Part shown: positions 26,425-36,011 of the stretch, piece after piece | Position numbering within the stretch: the first letter of the stretch is position 1 | Layout: every line of letters starts with the position of its first letter | NCBI GenBank assembly: GCA_963847675.1 | Contig: CAWKAP010000005.1 | Coordinates: 404,030-468,029 of the forward strand | Origin: JADJWR01 sp963847675 | Lineage (GTDB): Bacteria > Pseudomonadota > Gammaproteobacteria > Burkholderiales > Burkholderiaceae_F | Direction: 5' to 3' | DNA length: 64,000 nt | Notes under the pieces: model-generated | Database searches by the model: none | What the model saw: only the letters and a program-made list of their open reading frames with translations | Told to the model about the DNA's origin: nothing | Position numbers and translations under genes: made by a program

Positions 26425-27611
26425 CGACAATCACCCTGCTCGGCGCCACGGGCTCGATCGGCGCAAGCGCCCTCGACGTGCTCTCCCGCCACCCGGATCG
26501 CTTCTCGCTGTACGCGGTGACGGCCGGTCGCAGCGTCGACGCACTGGCGGCCATCTGCGTCCGCTTCCGGCCGCAGGTTGCGGTGATCGCCGATGAAACA
26601 AGGCTGGCTTCGCTGCGCGATGCACTGCGCGCGGCCAATCTGCCGACGGTGGCACGCGCCGGCAGCGAGGCGCTTGCGGAAGTTGCCTGCGCGCCGGAGT
26701 GCGACACGGTGATCGCGGCGATCGTCGGCGCGGCCGGCCTCGTTCCGACGATTGCTGCCGCGCGCGCCGGCAAGCGGGTGCTGCTCGCCAACAAGGAGTC
26801 GATCGTGTGCGCCGGCCGGCTGCTCACTGACGCGATCCGCTCGGGGGGCGGCGAACTGCTGCCCGTAGACAGCGAGCACAGCGCCATTCACCAGTGCCTG
26901 GCCGGTGCGCGCTTCGCGAGCCGCGACGTGCGACGGCTGATCCTGACGGCCTCGGGAGGCCCGTTCCGTACGCGCGGCGACTTCGAAGGCATCACGCCCG
27001 AGGAAGCATGTGCGCACCCGAACTGGGTCATGGGTCGCAAGATCTCGGTCGATTCGGCGACGCTGATGAACAAGGGCCTCGAGGTCATCGAGGCCAGCTG
27101 GCTGTTCGGGTTCCCGGCGAGCCGGCTCGAGGTCGTGGTCCACCCGCAGAGCGTCATTCATTCGATGGTCGAGTTCGTCGACGGCTCGGTGGTCGCGCAG
27201 CTCGGCACGCCGGACATGCGCACGCCGATCGCTTACGCGCTCGCCTATCCGGAGCGCATCGACAGCGGTTCGGCAACGCTCGATTTCACCCGGCTCGGCG
27301 CGCTGAGCTTCGAGCCCCCGGACGTCAAGCGGTTCCGCTGCCTGGCGCTGGCCTTCGAGGCGCTGGCTGGCGGGACAGCGTGCACGGCGACTCTGAACGC
27401 CGCCAACGAAATCGCGGTCGAAGCCTTCCTTGGGGGCCGCCTGCCGTTCAGCGAGATTCCACGGGTGATCGAGGCAACGCTGAACGAACTCGATGCCGTC
27501 GAACCCGGTTCGATCGAGGCGGTGCTGGACATCGACGCGTGGGCGCGGCGAGAGGCGGCGGGCCAGGTGGACCGGCGTAGCGTCGCCCTGCTGAATCCGG
27601 TGGGCTCATGA
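26421..27611 (+). CDS. dxr: 1-deoxy-D-xylulose 5-phosphate reductoisomerase
   Basis: Dxr makes methylerythritol phosphate, the committed step of the bacterial isoprenoid pathway that feeds UppS. The ATG at 26421 gives 396 residues starting MTTITLLGATGSIGASALDV (NADPH-binding GATGSIG). Further landmarks are LLANKESIVCAG, LPVDSEHSAIHQ with metal ligands, LTASGGPF, and ISVDSATLMNKGLEVIEASW. Start and stop both overlap neighbours by four bases. Confidence 0.97.
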   Translation: MTTITLLGATGSIGASALDVLSRHPDRFSLYAVTAGRSVDALAAICVRFRPQVAVIADETRLASLRDALRAANLPTVARAGSEALAEVACAPECDTVIAAIVGAAGLVPTIAAARAGKRVLLANKESIVCAGRLLTDAIRSGGGELLPVDSEHSAIHQCLAGARFASRDVRRLILTASGGPFRTRGDFEGITPEEACAHPNWVMGRKISVDSATLMNKGLEVIEASWLFGFPASRLEVVVHPQSVIHSMVEFVDGSVVAQLGTPDMRTPIAYALAYPERIDSGSATLDFTRLGALSFEPPDVKRFRCLALAFEALAGGTACTATLNAANEIAVEAFLGGRLPFSEIPRVIEATLNELDAVEPGSIEAVLDIDAWARREAAGQVDRRSVALLNPVGS

Positions 27612-28948
27612 GTACCTTGACGACGCTGCTTGCATTTCTCGTCACGCTCGGCGTGCTGATCGTGATCCACGAGTTCGGACACTACTGGGTGGCGCGACGC
27701 TGCGGCGTGCGCGTGCTGCGTTTCTCGATCGGTTTCGGCCGCCCGCTGTGGAAGCGGATCATCGGCGCCGACCGCACGGAGTGGGTCGTCGCAGCGATCC
27801 CGCTGGGCGGCTATGTGCGCATGCTCGACGAGCGTGATCCGGACACCTCGCCGGCGATGCTCGCCGACCTGTCGCGCGCCTTCAACCGGCAGCCGGTGGC
27901 CAAGCGAATCGCCATCGTGCTCGCCGGGCCGTTGGCCAACCTGCTGCTGGCGGTCGGCGTGTACTGGTTCCTGAACATCAGCGGCACGCTCGAACCGCGC
28001 GCCGTCCTCGCGGCGCCGGCTGCGGATACCGTTGCAGCGCGGGCCGGACTGCGCGAAGGCGACGAAGTGACGGCGGTCGATGGACGGGTTGTTCGCGGGT
28101 TCAGCGAGCTGCGCTGGAAGCTGCTCGAAAGCGCGGTCGACCGGGAGGCGGTCGATCTGACCGTGCGCCGCACCGGCGGTGCCGAACGCACGGCAACGCT
28201 CGACCTCGGGCAGCTCGGCGACGGCGAGATCGACCAGACCGTCTTTGCGCGGGTCGGCATCGCGCTTGCCGAGCCGCAGCCCGTGGCGCGGAAGCTGTTG
28301 CCGGATAGCGCGGCGGAGCGCGGTGGATTGCGACCCGGTGATCGATTCATCAGCATCGACGGGGAGCCCACCACACGCTCGCGCGACGTCAGCCGGATCG
28401 TGCGCGCCGCGCCGGAACGCAGCCTGCAGGTGGTGATCGAGCGCGACGGCGTGCGGCAGCCGCTGCAGCTGAAACCGTCGGCGGTGCAGGTCGACGGCGA
28501 GACGATCGGACGCATCGGCGTCGACTTCCGCGACCTGGTCGACGTTCGCTACGGTCCGCTGGAAAGCGTCGGGCTGGCCGTGGAGCGCACCTGGGACACC
28601 GCCGTTTTCTCGCTGCGCATGCTGGGCAAGATGATCACGGGCGAGGCGTCGTGGAAGAACCTGTCGGGACCGGTGACCATCGCCGATTACGCGGGGCAGA
28701 CCGCGCGCCTCGGAGTCACTGCGTACCTGAGCTTTCTCGCTCTCGTCTCCATCAGTCTCGGCGTGCTCAATCTGCTGCCGATTCCGATGCTCGATGGAGG
28801 GCACTTGCTGTACTATTTCATAGAGATTCTCAAGGGCAGCCCGCCAGCCGACTGGGTTGTCGAGTGGGGGCAGCGCGCCGGGATCGGCGTGCTCGTGATG
28901 CTCACGGCGCTGGCGCTATACAACGACCTGACCCGGCTGCTGGCGTAA
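27608..28948 (+). CDS. rseP: Site-2 zinc protease RseP
   Basis: RseP cleaves the anti-sigma factor RseA within the inner membrane, releasing sigma E after outer-membrane stress; it also clears remnant signal peptides. The 446-residue protein has HEFGH at residues 21-25 in the first membrane helix, two PDZ domains in the periplasmic part, and a second metal motif PIPMLDGGHLLYYF near the C-terminus. It is followed at nine bases by bamA, linking stress sensing to outer-membrane assembly. Confidence 0.95.
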   Translation: MSTLTTLLAFLVTLGVLIVIHEFGHYWVARRCGVRVLRFSIGFGRPLWKRIIGADRTEWVVAAIPLGGYVRMLDERDPDTSPAMLADLSRAFNRQPVAKRIAIVLAGPLANLLLAVGVYWFLNISGTLEPRAVLAAPAADTVAARAGLREGDEVTAVDGRVVRGFSELRWKLLESAVDREAVDLTVRRTGGAERTATLDLGQLGDGEIDQTVFARVGIALAEPQPVARKLLPDSAAERGGLRPGDRFISIDGEPTTRSRDVSRIVRAAPERSLQVVIERDGVRQPLQLKPSAVQVDGETIGRIGVDFRDLVDVRYGPLESVGLAVERTWDTAVFSLRMLGKMITGEASWKNLSGPVTIADYAGQTARLGVTAYLSFLALVSISLGVLNLLPIPMLDGGHLLYYFIEILKGSPPADWVVEWGQRAGIGVLVMLTALALYNDLTRLLA

Positions 28949-28957
28949 CTTTCCATC

Positions 28958-31282
28958 GTGTTCAGAGTTGTGACTTCGAAGCGCCGTGGCGCGCGCGGGC
29001 TGCGCAGTGTCCGTTTCGCCATTGGCCTGGCCCTTGCCTTGCTGCTTGCCGGTCTCGGCGGCGTGGCCGTGGCGCAGGAGTTCGTCATCCGCGACATCCG
29101 CGTCGAGGGGATACAGCGAACCGAGGCGGGCACGGTGTTCAGTTACCTTCCGCTGCGCGTCGGCGACCGCTACGACCCCGAGCGGGGCGCGGCGGCGATC
29201 CGCGCGCTGTTTGCGACAGGGCTCTTCAAGGACGTTCGCTTCCAGGCGGAAGGCGACGTGCTGGTGGTGATCGTCGAGGAGCGGCCGGCGATCGCCGAAG
29301 TCAAGCTCGAAGGCGTCAAGGAGTTCGACAAGGACACGGTTCTGAAATCGCTGCGTGAAGTCGGCCTGGGCGAGGCGCGCGTGTTCGACCGTTCGCTGCT
29401 GGAACGGGCCGAGCAGGAGTTGAAGCGCCAGTACCTGAGCCGCGGGCTGTACGGGGTAGAGGTGAAGAGCACCGTCACGCCGGTCGAACGCAACCGCGTC
29501 AACGTGCTGATCACGATCGACGAGGGCGAGACCGCGCGCATCCGCTCGATCCGATTCACCGGCAACAAGGCGTTTTCGGAAGGCACGCTCCGCGACCAGC
29601 TGGAACTTTCGACGAGCGGCTGGCTCACCTGGTACACCAAGCGCGACCAGTACGCGCGTCCCAAGCTGGCGGGCGACCTGGAGTCGCTGCGCTCGTTCTA
29701 CCTGAACCGTGGCTACCTCGACTTCAACATCGAGTCCACGCAGGTGTCGATCAGCCCGGACAAGCGCGACATCCATATCACGATCAATATCGTCGAAGGC
29801 GAGCGCTACACGGTTTCACAGGTCAAGCTGGCCGGTGAACTGCTGGGCCTGGACGAGGAACTGGAGGCGCTGATCGACGTCAGGCCGGGCGATACGTTCA
29901 GCGCCGAGCGCTTCAATGCGGTGTCGAAGCGCATGACCGACCGCCTGGGCGCGCTCGGCTACGCCTTCGCCACCGCCAACGCCGTGCCCGAGACCAACCG
30001 CGAGAAGCGAGAGGTCGCATTCACCTTCTTCCTCGATCCGGGCCGCCGTGTCTACGTGCGGCGGGTGAATATCGCGGGCAACTCGCGCACCCGCGACGAC
30101 GTGATCCGACGTGAGATCCGGCAGTTCGAGAACGCCTGGTTCGATGCGGAGAAGGTGCGCCTGTCGCGCGACCGCATCGACCGGCTCGGCTATTTCGACA
30201 AGGTCGAGGTCGAAACGCCGCCTGTGGCCGGCTCGTTCGATCAGGTCGACGTCAACATCAACATCGAGGAGCGCCCCACCGGCCAGATCCAGGCCGGCGC
30301 CGGGTACTCGAGCACGGAAGGACTGGTGCTGCAGGGTTCGTATTCCCAGCAGAACACGTTCGGCACCGGCCACGCCGTTTCGTTCGAGATCAACACCAGC
30401 AGGGCCACCCGCACTTTCGGGCTGACGCACACCGATCCTTACGTGACGCTCCACGGGATCAGCCGCACGATCGAGCTGCTCGACCGCAAGTCCGACCTGG
30501 CCGAGCTGGGCCTCGGCACCGTCGACCTGGGTTCGCGGATCGCCGCGGTCCGCTACGGGGTGCCGTTCACCGAATTCGACACCGTATTCTTCGGCCTGCG
30601 ATACGAAGGCAACGACATCGGTCTCACCGAGTCCAGCCCGCAGGTGTACAAGGACTACGTGCGTGATTTCGGCGATTCGCCGGCCGCGCTTTCACTGACC
30701 GTCGGGACGGCGCGGGACAGCCGAGACAACCTGCTCGTGCCGAGCAGGGGCCTGTATCAGCGCGCCTTCCTGGAGTACTCGCTGCCGGTCCTCGACCTGC
30801 GCTATTACCGCCTGACGTACCAGCACCAGCGCTACTTCGCCCTCACCAACAGGTTCACGCTCGCGTTCAACGGCGAACTCGGCTACGGCGGCGCCTACAG
30901 TGGCAAGCCGTACCCGGTGTTCAAGAATTTCTACGTCGGCGGCATCGGCAGCGTGCGAGGCTACGAAGCGGCGTCGCTGGGCCCGACGGACGAATTCGGC
31001 ACGCCATTGGGCGGGACGCGCCGCTTCAATTTCTCCGTCGAAGGCCTGACGCCGATCCCGGGCGCCGACCGCACGCTGCGCATGCTCGCGTTCGTCGACG
31101 GCGGCCAGGTGTGGGGCGAGGACGAGAAAGTGGATTTCGGCAGTCTTCGCTTTTCGACCGGTGTCGGCATTGCCTGGATTTCGCCGCTTGGCCCGATGAA
31201 GCTGAGCTATGCGTATCCGATCAACACCCAGGAAGGCGACCGCCTCCAGCGTTTCCAGTTCCAGATCGGCACGGGCTTCTAG
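28958..31282 (+). CDS. bamA: Outer membrane assembly factor BamA
   Basis: BamA is the central insertase for outer-membrane beta-barrels. The 774-residue protein has a signal peptide ending near AVAQE, five POTRA domains (for example FVIRDIRVEGIQRTEAGTVF and RVYVRRVNIAGNSRTRDDVI), and a 16-strand Omp85 barrel with GGIGSVRGYE, the lid-loop motif region, and a final strand ending in phenylalanine (FQFQIGTGF). The start is a GTG at 28958; the signal is a little long, so a start a few codons later is possible. Confidence 0.96.
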   Translation: MFRVVTSKRRGARGLRSVRFAIGLALALLLAGLGGVAVAQEFVIRDIRVEGIQRTEAGTVFSYLPLRVGDRYDPERGAAAIRALFATGLFKDVRFQAEGDVLVVIVEERPAIAEVKLEGVKEFDKDTVLKSLREVGLGEARVFDRSLLERAEQELKRQYLSRGLYGVEVKSTVTPVERNRVNVLITIDEGETARIRSIRFTGNKAFSEGTLRDQLELSTSGWLTWYTKRDQYARPKLAGDLESLRSFYLNRGYLDFNIESTQVSISPDKRDIHITINIVEGERYTVSQVKLAGELLGLDEELEALIDVRPGDTFSAERFNAVSKRMTDRLGALGYAFATANAVPETNREKREVAFTFFLDPGRRVYVRRVNIAGNSRTRDDVIRREIRQFENAWFDAEKVRLSRDRIDRLGYFDKVEVETPPVAGSFDQVDVNINIEERPTGQIQAGAGYSSTEGLVLQGSYSQQNTFGTGHAVSFEINTSRATRTFGLTHTDPYVTLHGISRTIELLDRKSDLAELGLGTVDLGSRIAAVRYGVPFTEFDTVFFGLRYEGNDIGLTESSPQVYKDYVRDFGDSPAALSLTVGTARDSRDNLLVPSRGLYQRAFLEYSLPVLDLRYYRLTYQHQRYFALTNRFTLAFNGELGYGGAYSGKPYPVFKNFYVGGIGSVRGYEAASLGPTDEFGTPLGGTRRFNFSVEGLTPIPGADRTLRMLAFVDGGQVWGEDEKVDFGSLRFSTGVGIAWISPLGPMKLSYAYPINTQEGDRLQRFQFQIGTGF

Positions 31283-31344
31283 ACACCGCCCGGCGCCGGG
31301 TGACAAGGCACTATAGAATTTCGCGTCGCAACCCGGACGGTTCC

Positions 31345-31860
31345 ATGATGAAGGCTTATCTGAATTCTGCGCTGCTCGCCGCGGCGCTCGCATCCTCGAC
31401 GGTGACTCTGCCCGCGGCGGCGCAGGAACTGAAGCTCGGCTACGTGAGCTCGGAGCGCATCCTGCGCGACTCCGCGCCCGCCAAGGCAGCCACGCAGAAG
31501 CTCGAGGCCGAGTTTTCCAAGCGCGACCGGGAACTGCAGGATCTCGGCGCCAAGCTGAAGGCTTCGGCCGACCGCTTCGAGAAGGATGCGCCGGTGCTCA
31601 GCGAGGCCGAGCGCGCGCGGCGCCAGCGCGAACTGACCGAACTCGACCGTGACCTGCAGCGACGGCAGCGCGAGTTCCGTGAAGACCTGAACCAACGCCG
31701 CAACGAGGAACTGCAGGGGCTTCTGGAACGGGCACAGCGCATCGTGCGCCAGATCGCCGAGCAGGAGAAATTCGACCTGATCGTGCAGGACGCCGTGTAC
31801 TTCAGCCCGCGCGTCGACATCACCGAGAAGGTCCTGCGCACGCTCAACACGCCGAAGTAG
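31345..31860 (+). CDS. skp: Periplasmic chaperone Skp/OmpH family
   Basis: Skp holds unfolded outer-membrane proteins on their way to BamA. The 171-residue precursor has a cleavable signal (LNSALLAAALASSTVTLPAAAQ), the first strand LKLGYVSSERIL, long charged helices forming the tentacles (about residues 45-135) and the closing VDITEKVLRTLN. The ATG at 31345 is one of two adjacent ATGs. A TATAGAAT sequence at 31312-31319 could serve as its own -10, but no matching -35 was found. Confidence 0.93.
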   Translation: MMKAYLNSALLAAALASSTVTLPAAAQELKLGYVSSERILRDSAPAKAATQKLEAEFSKRDRELQDLGAKLKASADRFEKDAPVLSEAERARRQRELTELDRDLQRRQREFREDLNQRRNEELQGLLERAQRIVRQIAEQEKFDLIVQDAVYFSPRVDITEKVLRTLNTPK

Positions 31861-31876
31861 GCGGATCCCGTTGCCG

Positions 31877-32962
31877 ATGGCGGCCAGCTACCGGATCGAT
31901 GCGCTGGCCGAAGCTGTCCTTGGCGCCGCCGTTGGACGCATTGCTGCTTCCATACTCGGCGACGCGTCCGTCCGCATCTCCGGCGTCGCGCCGCTGCAGG
32001 CGGCCAGCGGCGAGCAGCTGAGTTTTCTCGCCAACCCACGCTACCGCGCCGCGGCGGCGGCGTCCGGCGCCGGTGCACTCGTGCTCAGCGCCGGCGACCG
32101 GCGCGCCCTGTTTCCCGACGGGGTCGGACCCGGCCGGGTGCTGGTCGAAAGCGACAATCCGTACGCGTGGTTCGCTCTCGCTGCGCAACTGCTCGCGCCG
32201 GCCGAGGCGCCGGCACCGGGGATCGCCGCAGGTGCTCATGTCGCGGCCGACGCCAACGTCGCTTCCAGCGCGCGCGTCGACGCCGGCGCGGTGATCGAAT
32301 CCGGTGCCGTTGTCGATGCGCGCTGCTGGATCGGCGCGGGTGCCCATGTCGGTGCCACCGCGTCCATCGGCGCCGATTCGCGGCTGTACCCGGGCGCGCG
32401 GGTGCTGTCCGGCTGCGTGCTCGGCGCGCGCGTCGTCGTGCACAGCGGCGCGGTGATCGGTGCCGACGGCTTCGGTTTCGCTCCTCTCGACGGCAGGTGG
32501 ATCAAGATCCCGCAGACGGGGCGCGTCGTCATCGGGGACGACGCCGAGATCGGCGCCAACACCACGATCGACCGCGGCGCGATGGGCGATACGGTGATCG
32601 AGGAGGGCGTAAAGCTCGACAACCTGATCCAGGTCGGCCATAACTGCCGCATCGGCGCGCACTCGGTGCTGGCCGGCTGCGTCGGCATCGCCGGCAGCGC
32701 CGACATCGGCCGAGGTTGTCAGATCGGCGGCGCGGCGATGATCGCGGGGCATCTGTCGATCGCCGACGGCACCCTGATCGGGCCGGGCACGCTCGTGTCG
32801 CGTACGATCGGCTCGCCCGGCTATTACACCGGTTTCTTCCCGCTGATGACCAACCGCGAGTGGGAACACAACGCCGCGGCGCTGCGTCACCTGCACGAGC
32901 TGCGCAGCCGCGTACGCGCGCTCGAGGCGCGGCTCAAGGAAGGCGGCCCTAAGGACGATTGA
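31877..32962 (+). CDS. lpxD: UDP-3-O-(3-hydroxyacyl)glucosamine N-acyltransferase
   Basis: LpxD adds the second hydroxyacyl chain in lipid A synthesis. The 361-residue protein has the uridine-binding N-domain (LSFLANPRYR), a long left-handed beta helix of hexapeptide repeats, the catalytic-histidine region LIQVGHNCRIGAH, and a C-terminal helix. GYYTGFFPLMTNREWEHNAA precedes the terminal helix. The ATG at 31877 gives MAASYRIDALAEAVL. The stop overlaps the fabZ start by one base. Confidence 0.96.
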   Translation: MAASYRIDALAEAVLGAAVGRIAASILGDASVRISGVAPLQAASGEQLSFLANPRYRAAAAASGAGALVLSAGDRRALFPDGVGPGRVLVESDNPYAWFALAAQLLAPAEAPAPGIAAGAHVAADANVASSARVDAGAVIESGAVVDARCWIGAGAHVGATASIGADSRLYPGARVLSGCVLGARVVVHSGAVIGADGFGFAPLDGRWIKIPQTGRVVIGDDAEIGANTTIDRGAMGDTVIEEGVKLDNLIQVGHNCRIGAHSVLAGCVGIAGSADIGRGCQIGGAAMIAGHLSIADGTLIGPGTLVSRTIGSPGYYTGFFPLMTNREWEHNAAALRHLHELRSRVRALEARLKEGGPKDD

Positions 32963-33447
32963 TGGACATCCACGAAATCCTGCACCATCTTCCGCACCGT
33001 TACCCGATCATCCTCGTCGACAGGGTCCTCGAGATCGAGCCGGGAAAGCGGATCGTGGCGCTGAAGAACGTCAGCATCAACGAGCCGGTGTTCATGGGCC
33101 ATTTCCCGCACTACCCGGTGATGCCCGGCGTGCTGATCATCGAGGCGCTGGCGCAGGCGGCGGCGATCCTGTCGTTCGTCACCTTCGACAAGCGCGCCGA
33201 CAGGAACTCCGTCTACTACTTCGCCGGCATCGACAACGCCCGCTTCAAGCGGCCGGTCGGCCCGGGCGACCAGGTCCGGCTCGAGGTCGAACTGCGGCGC
33301 GAGATGCGTGGCATCGGCAAGTTCGGCGCACGCGCACTGGTCGATGGACAGGTGGTGGCCGAGGCCGAGCTGCTGTGCGCGTATCGCCAGATACCGGCCA
33401 CTGCGGCTGGTGCAAAGTCCGGCTCGATGCGGGTCGGCGAGGCCTGA
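32962..33447 (+). CDS. fabZ: 3-hydroxyacyl-ACP dehydratase
   Basis: FabZ dehydrates hydroxyacyl-ACP in fatty-acid elongation and competes with LpxA/LpxD for the same substrates. The hot-dog-fold protein of 161 residues begins MDIHEILHHLPHRYPIILVD and has the catalytic motif GHFPHYPVMPGVLIIEALAQ with active-site His and Glu. The C-terminal 15 or so residues extend beyond the usual family length. Start and stop each share one base with the neighbouring genes. Confidence 0.96.
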   Translation: MDIHEILHHLPHRYPIILVDRVLEIEPGKRIVALKNVSINEPVFMGHFPHYPVMPGVLIIEALAQAAAILSFVTFDKRADRNSVYYFAGIDNARFKRPVGPGDQVRLEVELRREMRGIGKFGARALVDGQVVAEAELLCAYRQIPATAAGAKSGSMRVGEA

Positions 33448-34235
33448 TGGCCCGCGTGCATCCGAGCGCCCTGGTCGACCCGCGCGCCGACCTCGCTGCC
33501 GATGTCGAAGTGGGGCCGTATGCCGTCGTCGGGGCGCAGGTGCGCATTGGTACCGGCACCTCGATCGGTGCCCATGTGGTGCTGTCGGGACGCACGACGA
33601 TCGGCCGCGGCAACCGGATCTTTCCTCATGCCGCCCTCGGCGGCATACCGCAGGACAAGAAGTACGCCGGCGAGGACACCGAGCTGGTGATCGGCGACGA
33701 AAACACGATCCGCGAGTTCTGCACTTTCAACACCGGCACCGTGCAGGGCGGCGGGGTCACGCGCATCGGTTCCGGCAACTGGGTCATGGCGTACGCGCAT
33801 GTGGCGCACGATTGCCGCATTGGCGACCACTGCGTGGTCGCCAACGCGGTCACGCTCGGTGGTCACGTCGAAGTCGGCGACTGGGTGATCCTCGGCGGGC
33901 TCACCGGAATCCATCAGTTCGTGCGGGTCGGCAGTCACGCGATGGCCGGCGGTGGCACGGTGCTGCTGCAGGACCTGCCTCCGTTCGTGATCTGCAACGG
34001 CAACCCGGCCGGTGCGCACGGGTTGAACAGCGAGGGACTGAAGCGCCGCGGCTTCACGCCGGAGGCGATCGCCACGCTGCGGCGTGCGTACAAGGCGATC
34101 TACAAGGAGGGCTTGACCGCAGCCCAGTCCTGCGAGCGACTGGCACAGATGGCGGAGGAGGTGCCGGAGTCCGCGGGCGACCTGCACATGCTCGCCGAAT
34201 TCGTCCGCTCCTCGGCGCGCGGCATCGTTCGCTGA
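33447..34235 (+). CDS. lpxA: UDP-N-acetylglucosamine acyltransferase
   Basis: LpxA carries out the first acylation of lipid A. The 262-residue trimeric enzyme is almost entirely hexapeptide repeats, with the catalytic-histidine stretch YAHVAHDCRIGDHC, GGLTGIHQFVRVG and the C-terminal helical domain starting GLNSEGLKRRGFTPEAI. The ATG at 33447 is embedded in the fabZ stop. Upstream in-frame codons belong to fabZ. Confidence 0.97.
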   Translation: MARVHPSALVDPRADLAADVEVGPYAVVGAQVRIGTGTSIGAHVVLSGRTTIGRGNRIFPHAALGGIPQDKKYAGEDTELVIGDENTIREFCTFNTGTVQGGGVTRIGSGNWVMAYAHVAHDCRIGDHCVVANAVTLGGHVEVGDWVILGGLTGIHQFVRVGSHAMAGGGTVLLQDLPPFVICNGNPAGAHGLNSEGLKRRGFTPEAIATLRRAYKAIYKEGLTAAQSCERLAQMAEEVPESAGDLHMLAEFVRSSARGIVR

Positions 34236-34242
34236 GCCGACC

Positions 34243-35379
34243 GTGCTCATCGGTTTCGTCGCCGGCGAGGCCTCGGGCGACCTGCTCGCCGCGCCGGTGA
34301 TCGGTGCGCTGCGCGAGCGCCTGCCGGGCGTTGCGTGTGCCGGGATTGCCGGTGAACGCATGATCGACGCCGGCGCCACCGCCTGGTGGCATGTGCGCGA
34401 GCTTTCCGTGCGCGGCTATGCGGAGGTCATCCGCGAACTGCCGCGGCTGCTGCGGCTTCGCGGCGCGCTGCGTACGCGCCTGCTGGCGGCGCACCCGGCG
34501 GTGGTGGTCGGCGTCGATTCACCCGACTTCAACCTGCGCCTCGAGATGCAGCTGCGCGCCGCCGGGGTGCCGACCGTGCACTACGTCAGTCCATCGATCT
34601 GGGCCTGGCGCCCGCAGCGGATCGAGAAGATCCGCCGCGCCGCCGATCGCGTGCTGCTCGTATTCCCGTTCGAGCAGAAGATCTACGACGACGCCGGCGT
34701 CGCCGCGACCTACGTCGGTCATCCCCTGGCGTCGAGCATCCCGCAGCAGACCGATGCGGCGTCGGCGCGGGCCCGTCTCGGCCTGCCGATCGACGGTCCG
34801 GTCGTCGCGCTGCTGCCCGGCAGCCGCCGGGCGGAGGTGGAGCACATCGGGCCGCCGTTCATCGAAGCCGCCGCGCTGATGTCAAGGCGCGAGCCCCGGC
34901 TGCGTTTCGTGCTGCCGGTGGCGGACCCTCGGCTGCGGCCGCTGCTCGCGCCGGCACTCGACGCGGCCGGAGCGGCCGCCGATCGCATTGCGCTGTACGA
35001 CGGCCGCTCGCACGACTGCCTCGAGGCGGCCGACGGCGTGCTGGTCGCCAGCGGCACGGCCACGCTGGAAACGGCGCTGTTCGGCAAACCGATGGTCATC
35101 GCCTACCGCATGCCGACGATCTCGTACTGGATCATGCGGCAGATGGGCACGCTGACATTCGTCGGCCTGCCGAACATCCTCGCCGGCGAAGGGCTCGTGC
35201 CGGAACTGCTGCAACACGAGGCCACGCCACAGCGGCTCGCCGACGCGTTGCTGGCGATGCTCGACGATGCGCCGCGCTGCCAGCGCCTGCGCGAAAGGTT
35301 CGCGTCGATGCACGCGATGCTGAAGCGCGACACGCCGCGCCTCGCCGCCGAGGCGATCATCGCGACGATGAAGCAATGA
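34243..35379 (+). CDS. lpxB: Lipid-A-disaccharide synthase
   Basis: LpxB joins UDP-diacylglucosamine and lipid X. The 378-residue GT19 glycosyltransferase starts at a GTG giving MLIGFVAGEASGDLLAA, and has VGVDSPDFNLRLE, YVSPSIWAWRPQRIEKI, YVGHPLAS, LLPGSRRAEV and ASGTATLETALFGKPMV. Length is normal. The stop overlaps the rnhB start. Confidence 0.96.
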   Translation: MLIGFVAGEASGDLLAAPVIGALRERLPGVACAGIAGERMIDAGATAWWHVRELSVRGYAEVIRELPRLLRLRGALRTRLLAAHPAVVVGVDSPDFNLRLEMQLRAAGVPTVHYVSPSIWAWRPQRIEKIRRAADRVLLVFPFEQKIYDDAGVAATYVGHPLASSIPQQTDAASARARLGLPIDGPVVALLPGSRRAEVEHIGPPFIEAAALMSRREPRLRFVLPVADPRLRPLLAPALDAAGAAADRIALYDGRSHDCLEAADGVLVASGTATLETALFGKPMVIAYRMPTISYWIMRQMGTLTFVGLPNILAGEGLVPELLQHEATPQRLADALLAMLDDAPRCQRLRERFASMHAMLKRDTPRLAAEAIIATMKQ

Positions 35380-36011
35380 GACGGAGCAGGGCCACCGCGC
35401 CGTTGCACGGCGATCTGTTTGCCGTTTGCCGGGATGGGCGGCGCGTCTGCGGCGCCGACGAGGCGGGCCGGGGGCCACTCGCCGGGCCGGTCATCGCCGC
35501 GGCGGTGATTCTCGACCCGGCGCGGCCGATCGAAGGACTGCGCGACTCCAAGCAGCTCTCGGCAGCGCGCCGCGCCGTGCTTGCACAGCTGATCCGCGGT
35601 CGTTCGACGGCATGGGCAATCGCGGCGGCCAGCGTGCACGAGATCGACCGGCTGAACATCCTGCAGGCCAGCCTTCTCGCCATGCGGCGTGCGATCGAAG
35701 CGCTCGAACCGGCGGCCGAATTCGCGCTCATCGACGGCGACCGGCTGCCGCGGCTTGCCATCGAAGCGCGCGCGGTGATCGGCGGCGACGCCCTCGAGCC
35801 GGCCATCTCGGCCGCGTCGATCCTCGCCAAGCACCACCGCGACCGGCTGATGACCGAACTCGACCGCGACTTCCCCGGCTATGGCTTCGCCGAGCATGCC
35901 GGCTATCCGACCCCGCGACACCTCGAGCGGCTGCGCGAACTCGGGCCGTGTCCGGCGCACCGGCGGTCGTTCGCACCGGTGCGTGCGCTGCTCGGCAGCG
36001 TCGACGAATGA
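35376..36011 (+). CDS. rnhB: Ribonuclease HII
   Basis: RnhB cuts RNA in RNA-DNA hybrids, including single ribonucleotides in DNA. The 211-residue protein has the first two catalytic acids in CGADEAGRGPLAGP (Asp28, Glu29), DSKQLSAARR, a central ALIDGD with another acid, and SAASILAKHHRDRLM with the last acidic region nearby. It starts inside the lpxB stop (ATGA) and its own stop overlaps the methyltransferase start, so the lpx-rnh-methyltransferase block is tightly packed. Confidence 0.95.
   Translation: MRRSRATAPLHGDLFAVCRDGRRVCGADEAGRGPLAGPVIAAAVILDPARPIEGLRDSKQLSAARRAVLAQLIRGRSTAWAIAAASVHEIDRLNILQASLLAMRRAIEALEPAAEFALIDGDRLPRLAIEARAVIGGDALEPAISAASILAKHHRDRLMTELDRDFPGYGFAEHAGYPTPRHLERLRELGPCPAHRRSFAPVRALLGSVDE

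Noticed and set aside
31289..31300. CCCGGCGCCGGG palindrome after bamA as a terminator
   Set aside because: There is no T tract after it and no loop; probably a chance GC palindrome.
34386..36011. A 541-codon frame running across lpxB into rnhB
   Set aside because: Its first 330 codons are an off-frame reading of lpxB; only the part from 35376 is real, as rnhB.
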